From positions 1 to 44,485 of the forward strand of contig JAFSCD010000004.1 in assembly GCA_017436955.1 (NCBI GenBank): DNA of 44,485 nucleotides, in the 5' to 3' direction. The DNA comes from Oscillospiraceae bacterium. Lineage in GTDB: Bacteria; Bacillota; Clostridia; Oscillospirales; Oscillospiraceae. Below are positions 24,772-32,586 of the stretch, one piece after another. Below the pieces are notes generated by a model, which had not been told where the DNA came from, made no database searches, and worked only from the letters and a program-made list of their open reading frames with translations. Each line of letters starts with the position of its first letter. The stretch's first letter is position 1. Made by a program: the position numbers and the translations under genes.

Positions 24772-25335
24772 TTACCGGATGAATGTTACCTTGCCGGCGA
24801 TCTTCTTTGCCAGCCAGGTGCTGATGAATGCAAATGCGATACCCAGACCGAGGGATACGATCACGTCGGTGGGGTAGTGAACGTACAGATACAGCCGGGA
24901 AAATGCGATAAGTCCGGCTAAAATCAGGGCAGGAATGCCCAGCTTTTTATGGTGCAGCGCCAACGCGGTGGCGGCTTCAAAGGAAGCAATGGTGTGACCG
25001 GAGGGGAAGGAATAGTCGTGGGGCGTGGCTACCAAAAGCTGCATAGACTGCCCGTAGAAATCGTACGGACGGATCCGGGCGCACAGCGGCTTTAAGGTCA
25101 GGTTGCACACCACGAGTCCCATCAGCAGGGCGATGCCCATGGCAAGACCGGCTCTGCGTGTTTTGGGGATCAGCAGCAGGATCACGGAAACGGCGATCCA
25201 GAAGATACCGGCATCGCCCAGCACCGTGATGAGAGGCATCACCATGTCCAGAAACGGGCAGCGAAGATTCGCGGCGATCCAATCCAGGATAGGCAGGTCG
25301 AAATTCACCGCAAACCAGGCGAAAATTTCAGTCAT
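24772..25335 (-). CDS. PAP2-family membrane phosphatase
   Basis: The 187-residue protein has five or six helices and the three catalytic motifs of lipid phosphatases: KPLCARIRPYDF, FPSGHT and SRLYLYVHYPTDV. Likely substrates are undecaprenyl pyrophosphate or a phosphatidate-type lipid. In this operon, recycling of polyprenyl carrier is the simplest idea. Start at 25335 overlaps the previous gene by eight bases and has AAGGAG upstream. Confidence 0.9.
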   Translation of the reverse strand: MTEIFAWFAVNFDLPILDWIAANLRCPFLDMVMPLITVLGDAGIFWIAVSVILLLIPKTRRAGLAMGIALLMGLVVCNLTLKPLCARIRPYDFYGQSMQLLVATPHDYSFPSGHTIASFEAATALALHHKKLGIPALILAGLIAFSRLYLYVHYPTDVIVSLGLGIAFAFISTWLAKKIAGKVTFIR

Positions 25336-26815
25336 CACGCACCGCTCCTTCTTCGCCGAATACAGCATACAGTGTCATCGGTTCCAAAGTTCCGGAAGGA
25401 ACCGGAGCGGTACCGTTTGCGTCGGGAACGAACAGAATGTTCATAGCGACCTGGCCGTTGGCTGCAACCTCGCGGGTCGCCCAGCCCAGAAGCTCTTTGC
25501 CATCGGCAGCGGTAACCTGGGGCAGGGTGATGGTTGCGGTGTCCGCAGCTACCATCACAGAGTCCACGATCGTGCCGGCACAATCGAAGTCCAGACGCAC
25601 CTGCGCCAGCTGCTCCTGCAGATCCACGTTGGTAATGTTGCTTACCATAAAGGTGCCGGCGGCATTTCTGGCGAAGATGTAGGTGGTATTCATTTCAAGG
25701 CTCTTGACGGTGCCGTTTTTACGGGTGATGTCCAGCTGCAGGGTCACCCGGGCAGAGAACAGATCGTCATTATAGCGGTAGAAATCACTGATCTCGGTTA
25801 CGGACTCGTCAAACTGATAGGACGCAAAGGTCTGGATGAAGGTGGGGGTGTTGCAGATATCCTTGTAGATCTGGGTGGTGTAGTCAAAGTATTTGCTCAG
25901 CTCACCGGTGCCGACAGCGCGGATGGCAAACAGCGCGTTAGCCTTGGCAGCGCCCAGGATCACGTTCTTCTCGGCGTCGGTCATTTCCGCCACCGGAAGA
26001 TCCAGCTGATAGCAATTATCCGCCACACTGAATACAGTGGGGACCGTATGCCCCTCTTCGTTTCTGACCTCCACGATGGGCTCTGCCATCAGACCATCGA
26101 CACACAGCTCCTCGATCACGTAGCCGTGGACGCCTTCGGGCAGATAGTCCTCGGCTTTGGTGGAGATGAGGCGCACGAGATAGGCATCGCTGACCTCCTT
26201 GCCGTTGAGCAGCACCGTATAGCCGGGCAGCCGCTGGATGCGGATGCTTTTGCTGCTGACGATATCCAGCTGCAGGCTGCTGATGGACCATTCGGTCTTG
26301 CCGGACTTTTCATCCACCGTACCGGCAAGGGTGAAGGTGGCAAGTCTGTCCTTGCCTAACTGGACGACGTATTTGTGATCCTTGCTCAAGCCGGCAGAGG
26401 TTTCGTAGAAGGTGATCTCCTTGTCGGCAGCGGCGCTGACCCTGGCCTGCATATAGGTGATGAAGTCATCCCGGGTCTCAAACTCGGTATCTGCCAGCTT
26501 GGCGGCATCGTAGAGCTTGCCCCAATCCTGGCTGGCGAACAGCTGCGTAAAGACCTCCTGGCTCCGATGGTCGGGCTGGGTGGTCTCGAAGCGCACCAGC
26601 CAGCTGTGCAGGGGGATCATCAGCAGCAAAAACAGACACAGCACAACCGCGATGGTAATGAAATAAACACGGTAAAACCGCCTGGCGCCGGCCTGCAGCT
26701 TTTTCTCCCGCTCTGCGGCACGATTGCGGCGCCGGGGGAAGTTACCGGGGCGCAGCCCCTCCTCAATGGTGGGCATTTCCTCGTGGCGGATCTCGGTGGA
26801 AGTTTCCTGATTCAT
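25328..26815 (-). CDS. Membrane-anchored extracellular protein of unknown function
   Basis: The 495-residue protein has a long basic N-terminus, one helix at about 48-70 (VYFITIAVVLCLFLLLMIPL) and a large outer part. Two regions look NTF2-like (SQEVFTQLFASQDWGKLYDAA; then LSKYFDYTTQIYKDICNTPTFI). The C-terminal 70 residues (GKELLGWATREVAANG...TLYAVFGEE) resemble an InlB-type beta-grasp repeat. No enzyme motif is evident. Its ATG overlaps the stop of the glycosidase-like gene as TAATG, so both are probably made in fixed ratio and may act on the same surface polymer. Confidence 0.6.
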   Translation of the reverse strand: MNQETSTEIRHEEMPTIEEGLRPGNFPRRRNRAAEREKKLQAGARRFYRVYFITIAVVLCLFLLLMIPLHSWLVRFETTQPDHRSQEVFTQLFASQDWGKLYDAAKLADTEFETRDDFITYMQARVSAAADKEITFYETSAGLSKDHKYVVQLGKDRLATFTLAGTVDEKSGKTEWSISSLQLDIVSSKSIRIQRLPGYTVLLNGKEVSDAYLVRLISTKAEDYLPEGVHGYVIEELCVDGLMAEPIVEVRNEEGHTVPTVFSVADNCYQLDLPVAEMTDAEKNVILGAAKANALFAIRAVGTGELSKYFDYTTQIYKDICNTPTFIQTFASYQFDESVTEISDFYRYNDDLFSARVTLQLDITRKNGTVKSLEMNTTYIFARNAAGTFMVSNITNVDLQEQLAQVRLDFDCAGTIVDSVMVAADTATITLPQVTAADGKELLGWATREVAANGQVAMNILFVPDANGTAPVPSGTLEPMTLYAVFGEEGAVRDD

Positions 26816-27924
26816 TATTCTACCTCACTCTCTGCCGGGCGCACCATAAAGAAGGTGGGCATTCTTCTGGGATCCTGCTGAAGCAGGGAATAGTTGTTGA
26901 TCATGGCAATATCGTTGCCCCAATGCTTCTTGTCGCTGCCGTATTTGCCGTAGGTATCCCGGTACAGCATAACAGAGGAGGAGCCACCGTCCAGATTGCA
27001 GGCGTTGACGGCTTCGTACTCCACCATAATGTCCACAAGGTCGGAATAGGTGCCGCCCAGGGAGCCTACCTGACGCCCGTCAATGCATACGAAGATGACC
27101 GTGCCGTCGGCACGCTGACCGATGGCGGTACGGGGGTTGAAGCCGGAGTTGGAGCTGTACTCGATGTTGTTGATGCGGCCGTCCATGATCAGCACGGGAC
27201 CGAAGCAGCAGCCGTCACGGATGCCCAGCTCCTTTGCCTTGGCGGCATTCATGGCGCTGGCGACCACCAGCTCGTTCTTCTCGTTGAAGCCGACGAAACC
27301 CTCGTAGATCTGACCGTCATCCCATACCACCTCGCCCTGGGAAAGGACAAGTCCGGTGGGCAGGCTGCCAACATAGCTGCCGCTGGTGCCGTCGTCGTTA
27401 AAGGCACCGGCGTTGATGGCGGCAATAGCGCCTTCGGTCTCGATCTGGTTGTGGATACGGGTGCCGGGGATGTTGATGGAGAAATTCTCCGTAGAGGTTG
27501 CAAGATACACGTCCGCGGGATTGCGGATCAGCATCACGTGGGCGGTGTAGGTGTCGCCCTGAACGGTTTCGATGCGGATGCCGTCGGGATAATCCTTCCA
27601 GGCATCGGCGTTGGCGTTGGAATTGGTGTTGATGGTGATCTGGGAAGAGCCGGAAACATCATCGGGCAGGGCAGTGCCCTTCTTGGCGCGGATCTGCTCC
27701 ACCTTTTCGTCACCCAGGAAAAGACCGGGGATCCACTTGGTGGCGCTGGGCTCCAGCAGGGACATGGTCAAAATGTCCCGGGCACTGTCGGAAGGACCGT
27801 TAAAAACCGTGAACAGCGTCATGATCAGTCCGGCGGCTACCAGCAGCACGGCGGTAAAGATGATGAGCAGACCGCGCAGCAGATAGCGCAGCAGCGGATT
27901 TTGAATTACTTTTCTCTTTTTCAT
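26815..27924 (-). CDS. Phosphodiester glycosidase-family exoprotein (NAGPA-like)
   Basis: The 369-residue protein has one N-terminal helix (about 13-38) and an outer NAGPA domain with AINAGAFNDDGT, TGLVLSQGEV, NPRTAIGQRADGTVIFVCIDGRQ and NACNLDGGSSSVM. The family includes the uncovering enzyme that cleaves GlcNAc from a phosphodiester. Bacterial relatives act on surface phosphodiester-linked sugars, so a role in trimming teichoic or phosphoglycan polymers fits this operon. Start at 27924 is chosen for the AGAGGT site; an upstream ATG at 27963 lacks one. Confidence 0.85.
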   Translation of the reverse strand: MKKRKVIQNPLLRYLLRGLLIIFTAVLLVAAGLIMTLFTVFNGPSDSARDILTMSLLEPSATKWIPGLFLGDEKVEQIRAKKGTALPDDVSGSSQITINTNSNANADAWKDYPDGIRIETVQGDTYTAHVMLIRNPADVYLATSTENFSINIPGTRIHNQIETEGAIAAINAGAFNDDGTSGSYVGSLPTGLVLSQGEVVWDDGQIYEGFVGFNEKNELVVASAMNAAKAKELGIRDGCCFGPVLIMDGRINNIEYSSNSGFNPRTAIGQRADGTVIFVCIDGRQVGSLGGTYSDLVDIMVEYEAVNACNLDGGSSSVMLYRDTYGKYGSDKKHWGNDIAMINNYSLLQQDPRRMPTFFMVRPAESEVE

Positions 27925-27937
27925 TTGGAAATACCTC

Positions 27938-29038
27938 TTATTTTGCGGTGTATTCATTGGCAAAGACCCAGCGCTGCTGTGCCAGGAAGCTGACGATAAA
28001 CAGCGCGGTCATAACGGCGACGTAGATCACGCCACGCAGAAGGATCTGACTTTCGCCGATACCGAAAAGCGCGTAAATGCCATAGGTCAGCGCCAACTGA
28101 CCGACGAAGATGACCACCGCCAGGATCGTGTAGCGCAGCATGGATGTGCCGGTGGACAGCCTGCTCTTAAAGACCATCTTCTGATTCATAAAGAAATTGA
28201 ACAGCGATGAGAGAATACGCGCGACCGTGATGGAAACGGTGGTAAGCAGCGGATCGTTCATTACGCCGCTCAGCAGCCACGCCAGCAGCACGTACACAGC
28301 GGTGTCGATGACGGAGCTGAGCAGGGAAGAAACGGTGTATTTGAAGAAATGCGCCAAAATCAGCTTGTAGATCCGCCAGGAATCCCGGACGGGATGGAAA
28401 TGGGAGCTTTTATTCTCCTCAATGTAGACGGTGCGGATCTTGACCTCGTCGAAGGGGATGCCGTGCTCCTTCAGCGCCAGAAGCATATTGGTCTCGTATT
28501 CAAACCGGTCACCCCAGACGGTGTTCAGGATCTCCAGGTCTGCCCGGGGAATGGCACGCAGACCGGTTTGGGTGTCGGAAATGGTCATACCAACGAAAAT
28601 TTTGAAAACGGCGCTGGTGATGCGGTTGCCGGTACGGCTGCGCAGGGGAACATTCTCCTGGGAAAAGTCCCGGACACCCAGCGTCAGGTGATTGGTCTGG
28701 CGCATATGTAACGCGCAGGCACGGGTATCCTCGCCGTGGTGCTGATTGTCACCGTCAACCGTTACCACGCCGATGGCGTCGGGGCGGTTTTCCAAAAACC
28801 AGGTAAACGCGGTTTTCAGCGCGGCACCCTTACCGCGATTGACCTCGTGGTGCAGCAGCTGCACCTCGGGATGGGTGGCGGCGGTTTCAAAATAATGCAT
28901 ATTCTCGGCAGCGCTGCCGTCGTTGACAAGAATAATATCCGTAAAGCCATATTGCAGCAGACCGTCAATGACAGCCAGCAATTTTTCATCCGGGTTCAAA
29001 GAGGGGAGGACAACGGAAATACCGGACAAATCGGACAT
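27938..29038 (-). CDS. Fusion of a family 2 glycosyltransferase and a GtrA-like membrane domain
   Basis: The 366-residue protein starts with a GT2 domain (ISVVLPSLNPDEKLL, ILVNDGSA, NRGKGAALKTAF, VTVDGDNQHH, DTQTGLRAI). At about residue 230 a GtrA-like domain with four helices begins (LILAHFFKYTVSSLLSSVIDT...NFFMNQKMVF...QQRWVFAN). GtrA proteins help flip polyprenyl-phosphate-linked sugars, so synthase and putative flippase are joined here. ATG at 29038 is preferred over GTG at 29047 because AAGGAAG is eight bases upstream. It is the first gene of the six-gene envelope operon. Confidence 0.88.
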   Translation of the reverse strand: MSDLSGISVVLPSLNPDEKLLAVIDGLLQYGFTDIILVNDGSAAENMHYFETAATHPEVQLLHHEVNRGKGAALKTAFTWFLENRPDAIGVVTVDGDNQHHGEDTRACALHMRQTNHLTLGVRDFSQENVPLRSRTGNRITSAVFKIFVGMTISDTQTGLRAIPRADLEILNTVWGDRFEYETNMLLALKEHGIPFDEVKIRTVYIEENKSSHFHPVRDSWRIYKLILAHFFKYTVSSLLSSVIDTAVYVLLAWLLSGVMNDPLLTTVSITVARILSSLFNFFMNQKMVFKSRLSTGTSMLRYTILAVVIFVGQLALTYGIYALFGIGESQILLRGVIYVAVMTALFIVSFLAQQRWVFANEYTAK

Positions 29039-29089
29039 AAAGCTCACTTCCTTTGGCGTGTTTTGGCATTTTACAATATACCAACATAA

Positions 29090-29095
29090 AGTATA
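29090..29095 (-). promoter_or_regulatory. Possible extended -10 box of the envelope operon
   Basis: On the - strand TATACT is preceded by TGA, an extended -10 element, about 52 bases before the first start codon. No good -35 box was found, so this is tentative. Confidence 0.4.
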
Positions 29096-29170
29096 TCACA
29101 TCTTTGCGAAAAAGGGAAGAAACAAATATAAAAAATCGGATGCAAAAGCGGAAGGAAATATGGCTACTTT

Positions 29171-29329
29171 CGCAGGGGCGATTCACGAATCGCCCGAAAA
29201 GCCCCTGCCGCTTATGCATGGACCGGCAAGTAAATTCTGAATCCTGAAACAGCAAACCGCAGCACCGTTCTGTTTTGGTGCTGCGGTCGATGATTCAGTT
29301 TACAGGCGATTCGTGAGACGCCCCTGCGA
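29171..29329. repeat. Palindromic interspersed repeat with nested hairpins
   Basis: The arms (29171-29194 and 29305-29328) are inverted copies with one two-base mismatch. The left arm folds alone as GGGCGATT/AATCGCCC around CACG. The centre holds an 11-base-pair hairpin (29256-29266/29277-29287). The GGGGCGATTC-type arm is a motif I associate with interspersed repeats in Clostridia (from memory). Confidence 0.78.
29248..29287 (-). terminator. Likely terminator of the NahK-like gene
   Basis: ACCGCAGCACC and GGTGCTGCGGT pair around ten bases, and TTGCTGTTTC follows on the - strand. It lies inside the palindromic repeat, about 70 bases after the kinase stop codon, so the repeat may double as the terminator. 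Confidence 0.6.
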
Positions 29330-29359
29330 TGGGCTGTTTGGCGTGTATCCGTTTTGCGC

Positions 29360-30424
29360 TTACTGCGCCTTGACGATCGCCATCATCTTGTCCCACTTTT
29401 GTTCCATATCTGCCACCAGCTTGAACTGGGTGCGGCAGCGGTCCAGGTTGTGACCCTCACGGTGGACACTGAAATAGTGATCGCCGTCCAGATAGTCCGT
29501 CAGGAAGCGGACACCGCACTCCAGGGTCATCAGCTTGGCACCCATAGGCAGCGTCTCTTTTTCCAGTTCGGTCAGACCCGGGCAAGCCTTCAGGAAACCC
29601 TTGGTGAAGATCTCAAACAGCTCCAGGCTCATTTCCATCTTGGTCAGATCCTTCTCATCCTCGGCAGCGGTGGCTGCGCCGAAGCGGATGGAATCGCCGA
29701 AATCATAGGCGCAAAGACCCGGCATAACCGTATCCAGGTCGATGACGCACAGGGGTGTACGTGTGGCGGCATCCAGCATAACATTGTTGAGCTTGGTATC
29801 GTTGTGGGTGACACGCAGGGGCAGCTTGCCCTCGGAAAGCAGACGTACCAGCGTGCCGGCCTCAGCTTCGTGTGCCAGAACGAAGTCGATCTCCGCCTGA
29901 ACATCCTTGGCTCTGCCCATAGGATCAGCGGCGAGGACTTCGTGGAAAATGCGGTAGCGGTCAACGGTGTTGTGGAAATTGGGAATGGTCTCGGAAAGGG
30001 TGTCAGCAGGGAAGGCGGTCAGCTGCTGCTGGAACTCGCCGAAGGCAACGGCGCTCTGGTAGAAATCCTCGGGGGTCTCCGGCTGCTGCAGGCAAAGGCT
30101 GTCCTCCACAAATTCATATACACGGTAGTAGCCCTCTTCGCCGTGGTAGCAGGAAGCGCCGCTTGTGGTGCGCACAACGGTCAGCACCCGGCGGGGGTCG
30201 CTCATCAGCGTCCGCAGATATTCCGTAACGGAGCAGATGTTCTCCATCAGGGCTTCCACGTTCTTGAAGATGTGATTGTTGATCTTCTGCAGGATATAGC
30301 GGTGACCGGTGGCGCAGACCACCAGGTAGGTAACATTGATGTGACCGCAGCCGTAGCGCTCACAGCTTGTGACGTCGCCATCCAGCGGAAATTGCTTGAG
30401 AATGTTGGCAAGTGTAGCGTCCAT
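29360..30424 (-). CDS. NahK-like sugar 1-kinase (aminoglycoside/choline kinase superfamily)
   Basis: The 354-residue protein belongs to the APH/choline kinase fold. GHINVTYLV is the nucleotide loop, YILQKINNHIFKNVEALMENI is typical of N-acetylhexosamine 1-kinases, and the catalytic loop is THNDTKLNNVML (D209, N214) with metal residues in IDLDT (D229, D231). NahK phosphorylates GlcNAc or GalNAc at C1 for lacto-N-biose and mucin sugar use in bifidobacteria; related proteins in Clostridia are often alone. The neighbours do not reveal the sugar. It is monocistronic, with AAAGGAG before the start and a good promoter. Confidence 0.78.
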   Translation of the reverse strand: MDATLANILKQFPLDGDVTSCERYGCGHINVTYLVVCATGHRYILQKINNHIFKNVEALMENICSVTEYLRTLMSDPRRVLTVVRTTSGASCYHGEEGYYRVYEFVEDSLCLQQPETPEDFYQSAVAFGEFQQQLTAFPADTLSETIPNFHNTVDRYRIFHEVLAADPMGRAKDVQAEIDFVLAHEAEAGTLVRLLSEGKLPLRVTHNDTKLNNVMLDAATRTPLCVIDLDTVMPGLCAYDFGDSIRFGAATAAEDEKDLTKMEMSLELFEIFTKGFLKACPGLTELEKETLPMGAKLMTLECGVRFLTDYLDGDHYFSVHREGHNLDRCRTQFKLVADMEQKWDKMMAIVKAQ

Positions 30425-30453
30425 AATTTAACACTCCTTTGGCAGTTTTCTCC

Positions 30454-30482
30454 ATTATAAGCTCGTTGCCATCAAAAAGCAA
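30454..30482 (-). promoter_or_regulatory. Promoter of the NahK-like gene
   Basis: On the - strand, TTGCTT (30482-30477), a 17-base spacer and TATAAT (30459-30454). Confidence 0.82.
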
Positions 30483-30528
30483 CACAAAACTGTTTTGTTC
30501 ATAAAAAGTAGTGGAATTTTGCAAAAGC

Positions 30529-30540
30529 TTGTGCTATTAT
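30529..30540 (+). promoter_or_regulatory. Extended -10 promoter of the RDD gene
   Basis: TATTAT at 30535-30540 is preceded by TGC (extended -10). The -35 region is weak. It is divergent from the kinase promoter. Confidence 0.5.
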
Positions 30541-30589
30541 GGTACATAATCAGCAAGATGTGAAGGCATCGGGAAAGGAATGTTTCAAA

Positions 30590-31351
30590 ATGTCAGACTT
30601 TTTTAAGGCGCCGCCCATTAAGCGGTTTGCCGCTTATTTAATTGATTTGGTGCTGCTGGTGGCGATCACCGCCGGCGTTGCCGTCGGTATGTTTTCCGTT
30701 ATGAACTACAACGGCTATATGGAGGATCTGAACGCGCATTTTGAGAAATACGAGCAGAAATACGGCACAGACCTGGACGGAATGACCCAGGAGATGTATC
30801 AGTCTCTGTCCCAAAGCGAGCGGGACAATTACGACAAGGCCTATGAAGAAATGGACAACGATGATGCCGCCCGGTTTACACTGAATATGGTGGTGTTCAT
30901 CCGCATTGTTGCGCTGGGCGTGGGCTTTTTGGTGGGCTATGTGATCCTGGAGGTCATCCTGCCGCTGATCTTCGGAAACGGACAGAGCCTGGGCAAGAAG
31001 ATCCTGGGGCTTTGCGTAATGCACAAGCACCATGTCCGCATCAGTGTATGGCAGGTGATCTTCCGTGCCATCCTGGGCAAGTTCTTTGTGGGTACGCTGA
31101 TCCCTATGGCGCTGCTGATGCTGCCGAATTTCAGCATCTGGATCATCAGCGGTTCCACCATCGTGGCGGTGATCGCCATGACCCAGGCGTTTATCGTCAT
31201 GTTCAGCCAGGCGAACTGCGGCATTCACGACAAGCTGTTCAACACGGTAGTGGCGGACTTTAACCAGCAGTATATCTTTGACTCGGTGGAAGAGCGCAGA
31301 GCCTACGACCGGGAGCTGCAAAGACGGGAAGAAGCCTACGGCACGGAATAA
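30590..31351 (+). CDS. RDD-family membrane protein
   Basis: The 253-residue protein has the RDD signature in its first helix (RFAAYLIDLVLL), a long hydrophilic loop rich in acidic residues (about 40-95), three further helices and the QSLGKKILGL segment that RDD proteins share. FSQANCGIHDKLFNTVV near the end is also typical. RDD proteins are proposed to be transporters or exporters; the substrate is unknown. Start at 30590 is preferred because AAAGGAATG lies upstream and the homology begins there. It has its own terminator. Confidence 0.85.
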   Translation: MSDFFKAPPIKRFAAYLIDLVLLVAITAGVAVGMFSVMNYNGYMEDLNAHFEKYEQKYGTDLDGMTQEMYQSLSQSERDNYDKAYEEMDNDDAARFTLNMVVFIRIVALGVGFLVGYVILEVILPLIFGNGQSLGKKILGLCVMHKHHVRISVWQVIFRAILGKFFVGTLIPMALLMLPNFSIWIISGSTIVAVIAMTQAFIVMFSQANCGIHDKLFNTVVADFNQQYIFDSVEERRAYDRELQRREEAYGTE

Positions 31352-31359
31352 CAAAATGA

Positions 31360-31386
31360 AAGGCTGCCCTGCCGGGCAGCCTTTTT
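31360..31386 (+). terminator. Terminator of the RDD gene
   Basis: AGGCTGCCC and GGGCAGCCT pair around TGCC and are followed by TTTTTC. Confidence 0.93.
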
Positions 31387-31389
31387 CTA

Positions 31390-31454
31390 AAACAAAATAG
31401 AAATGACCCTTGACCGATCGTGTCTTGCAACCACTTTCAGCCAAGGGTCATTTC
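31390..31454 (-). terminator. Terminator of the tiny-ORF transcript
   Basis: Thirteen-base perfect arms (31442-31454 and 31400-31412) enclose a 29-base loop; on the - strand TATTTTGTTTT follows. The long stem contains the stop codon of the last tiny frame (31448). Confidence 0.88.
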
Positions 31455-31463
31455 TGTTCTGTC

Positions 31464-31499
31464 TTAGTATCTAACATCATTGGTTAACCTCTCTTTCAT
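31464..31499 (-). CDS. Tiny ORF, 11 residues (third of overlapping chain)
   Basis: MKERLTNDVRY. Its ATG shares one base with the stop codon of the previous tiny frame (TGATG). Within it, AGAGG plus seven bases precedes another ATG at 31480 for a ten-residue frame, MMLDTKTEQK, which ends in the terminator stem. Coding status is unproven. Confidence 0.35.
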   Translation of the reverse strand: MKERLTNDVRY

Positions 31500-31552
31500 C
31501 AGGCTGGACGCGTTTCCTTCGGATTGTCGAAATGCATTCTGCACCACTTCAT
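31499..31552 (-). CDS. Tiny ORF, 17 residues (second of overlapping chain)
   Basis: MKWCRMHFDNPKETRPA. Its start overlaps the previous stop as ATGA, and its stop overlaps the next start as TGATG. The composition (Trp, Cys, His, Phe in the first half) looks peptide-like, but no family is recognised. Confidence 0.4.
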   Translation of the reverse strand: MKWCRMHFDNPKETRPA

Positions 31553-31632
31553 CTTTTCTTCTGTCCCGTCAGTGGGATGACCTTATGTGTCAGAATATTT
31601 CCCTTAGTCGAAGGTGCGTCTTGTTCGCTCAT
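31549..31632 (-). CDS. Tiny ORF, 27 residues (first of overlapping chain)
   Basis: The frame starts MSEQDAPSTKGN and ends TGQKKR. No clear ribosome binding site precedes it, and the ATG lies in a CGCTCA/TGAGCG stem. A three-residue frame (MYR, 31665-31654) with a strong AAGAGGTG site lies upstream and could couple translation. Confidence 0.4.
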   Translation of the reverse strand: MSEQDAPSTKGNILTHKVIPLTGQKKR

Positions 31633-31687
31633 TTACTGTTTTGAGCGGTAGGTTTACCTGTACATTGGTATCACCTCTTGTGTCTAT

Positions 31688-31716
31688 ATAATAGCACAGA
31701 AAAAATGAATAATCAA
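31688..31716 (-). promoter_or_regulatory. Promoter of the tiny-ORF transcript
   Basis: On the - strand, TTGATT (31716-31711), 17 bases, TATTAT (31693-31688). Transcription would start near 31681, just before AAGAGGTG. Confidence 0.75.
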
Positions 31717-31791
31717 TATGCAAACTTGCATAAAGTTGAAGGCTTCAAATTGTGTAAAATACAGATTTACATTTTATGGAACGAAAAAATG

Positions 31792-31820
31792 TTGACATTG
31801 AATTTAAGATTTGATACAAT
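31792..31820 (+). promoter_or_regulatory. Distal promoter upstream of the NUDIX gene
   Basis: TTGACA (31792-31797), 17 bases, TACAAT (31815-31820). It would give a leader of about 100 bases. Confidence 0.82.
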
Positions 31821-31864
31821 AATTTTCTTGGGCGGCTTTTTTGGCTGCTCATTTTTTGTTGTAG

Positions 31865-31893
31865 TTGCCAAGGGGTTTTCTTTGTGCTATACT
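31865..31893 (+). promoter_or_regulatory. Proximal promoter of the NUDIX gene
   Basis: TTGCCA (31865-31870), 17 bases, TATACT (31888-31893) with extended TGC. Two promoters 73 bases apart thus serve this gene, or the first makes a short RNA. Confidence 0.75.
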
Positions 31894-31924
31894 CCATTAT
31901 ATATAGAGCGAAGAAGGGATCAGT

Positions 31925-32431
31925 GTGGAGATTAACGATATCTATGATGAAAACCGGCAGCTTACCGGAAGAGTCCACCGCCGTGGCACGCCATGGAAGA
32001 AGGGTGAGTACGGTCTGGTGGTCTGCGTTTGGGTCTACGATGGCAACGGCAAGGTGCTGCTGACCCGCAGAGCCAAGGGCAAAAGCTTTGCCGGCACCTG
32101 GGAAAACTCCGGCGGCAGCGCCCAGGCAGGGGAGACCAGCCTGCAGGCCATCCGCAGGGAGCTGCGGGAGGAGACTGGCATTGAGGCGCAGGAATCGGAA
32201 TTCCGGCTTCTGTACTCGGAGCGGGATAACTGCGTTTTCTACGATTTTTACGCCCTGCGCCGGCAGGTGGCGCTGGAGGATATCAAGCTGCTGCCCGGGG
32301 AGACCGATGACGTGCAGTGGGCGACCTTCGCCCAGGTACACGAGCTGATCCGCCGGAAAAAGATCTGCCACATCATCGCTGCCCAGTTCCTGCGGCAGGA
32401 GCCGATGCTTAAGCAGTTTGCACAAGAATAA
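31925..32431 (+). CDS. NUDIX hydrolase
   Basis: The 168-residue protein has an exact Nudix box: G64-x5-E70-x7-R78-E79-L-x-E82-E83-x-G85-I86. The N-terminal DENRQLTGRVHRRGTPWKKGEYGLVVCVWVYD resembles the isopentenyl-diphosphate-isomerase-like Nudix group (YfcD type), which acts on varied nucleoside or isoprenoid diphosphates. The start is GTG at 31925, five bases after GAAGGGA. It is preceded by two promoters; no clear terminator follows, and the phosphoribosyltransferase-like gene has its own promoter. Confidence 0.88.
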   Translation: MEINDIYDENRQLTGRVHRRGTPWKKGEYGLVVCVWVYDGNGKVLLTRRAKGKSFAGTWENSGGSAQAGETSLQAIRRELREETGIEAQESEFRLLYSERDNCVFYDFYALRRQVALEDIKLLPGETDDVQWATFAQVHELIRRKKICHIIAAQFLRQEPMLKQFAQE

Positions 32432-32467
32432 AAGCGAAATTTTGGAAGATTCTGCCGGGATTTGTGC

Positions 32468-32496
32468 TTGCAAATTTTGGCGTAATGGGTTATTAT
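32468..32496 (+). promoter_or_regulatory. Promoter of the phosphoribosyltransferase-like gene
   Basis: TTGCAA (32468-32473), 17 bases, TATTAT (32491-32496), about 90 bases before the start codon. Confidence 0.75.
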
Positions 32497-32502
32497 GAAA
32501 AA

Positions 32503-32567
32503 AAGCGTTTTTAGAGTTCTCCGGCGAAAACGCTTCTGCCGGAGCTTGGAAACGCTCTTTTATTTTT
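32503..32567 (+). promoter_or_regulatory. Putative transcription attenuator in the leader
   Basis: Two exclusive folds are visible. In one, AAGCGTTTT (32503-32511) pairs with AAAACGCTT (32527-32535). In the other, CTCCGGC (32519-32525) pairs with GCCGGAG (32538-32544), closed by AGCGTTT (32504-32510) with AAACGCT (32550-32556) and followed by CTTTTATTTTT, a terminator form. The ligand or trigger is unknown. Confidence 0.6.
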
Positions 32568-32586
32568 CCACAAGGAGGATACTTTT

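Larger units (their letters stand above)
31390..31681 (-). ncRNA. Short independent - strand transcript, structured and carrying overlapping tiny ORFs
   Basis: A -35/-10 promoter (31716-31688) and a strong terminator (31454-31390) bound a transcript of about 290 bases that meets no ordinary gene. It can be read as a chain of tiny frames (3, 27, 17, 11 and 10 codons), with ATGA or TGATG junctions between the middle ones. It also has local stems such as CGCTCA/TGAGCG (over the second start), AGGT/ACCT, TTCG/CGAA and GGTTAACC. It could be a peptide operon, a structured RNA or both. I do not recognise the family. Confidence 0.6.

Noticed and set aside
31678-31935. 85-codon + strand frame before the NUDIX gene
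   Set aside because: It spans three promoter elements, has no good ribosome binding site and an unconvincing composition.
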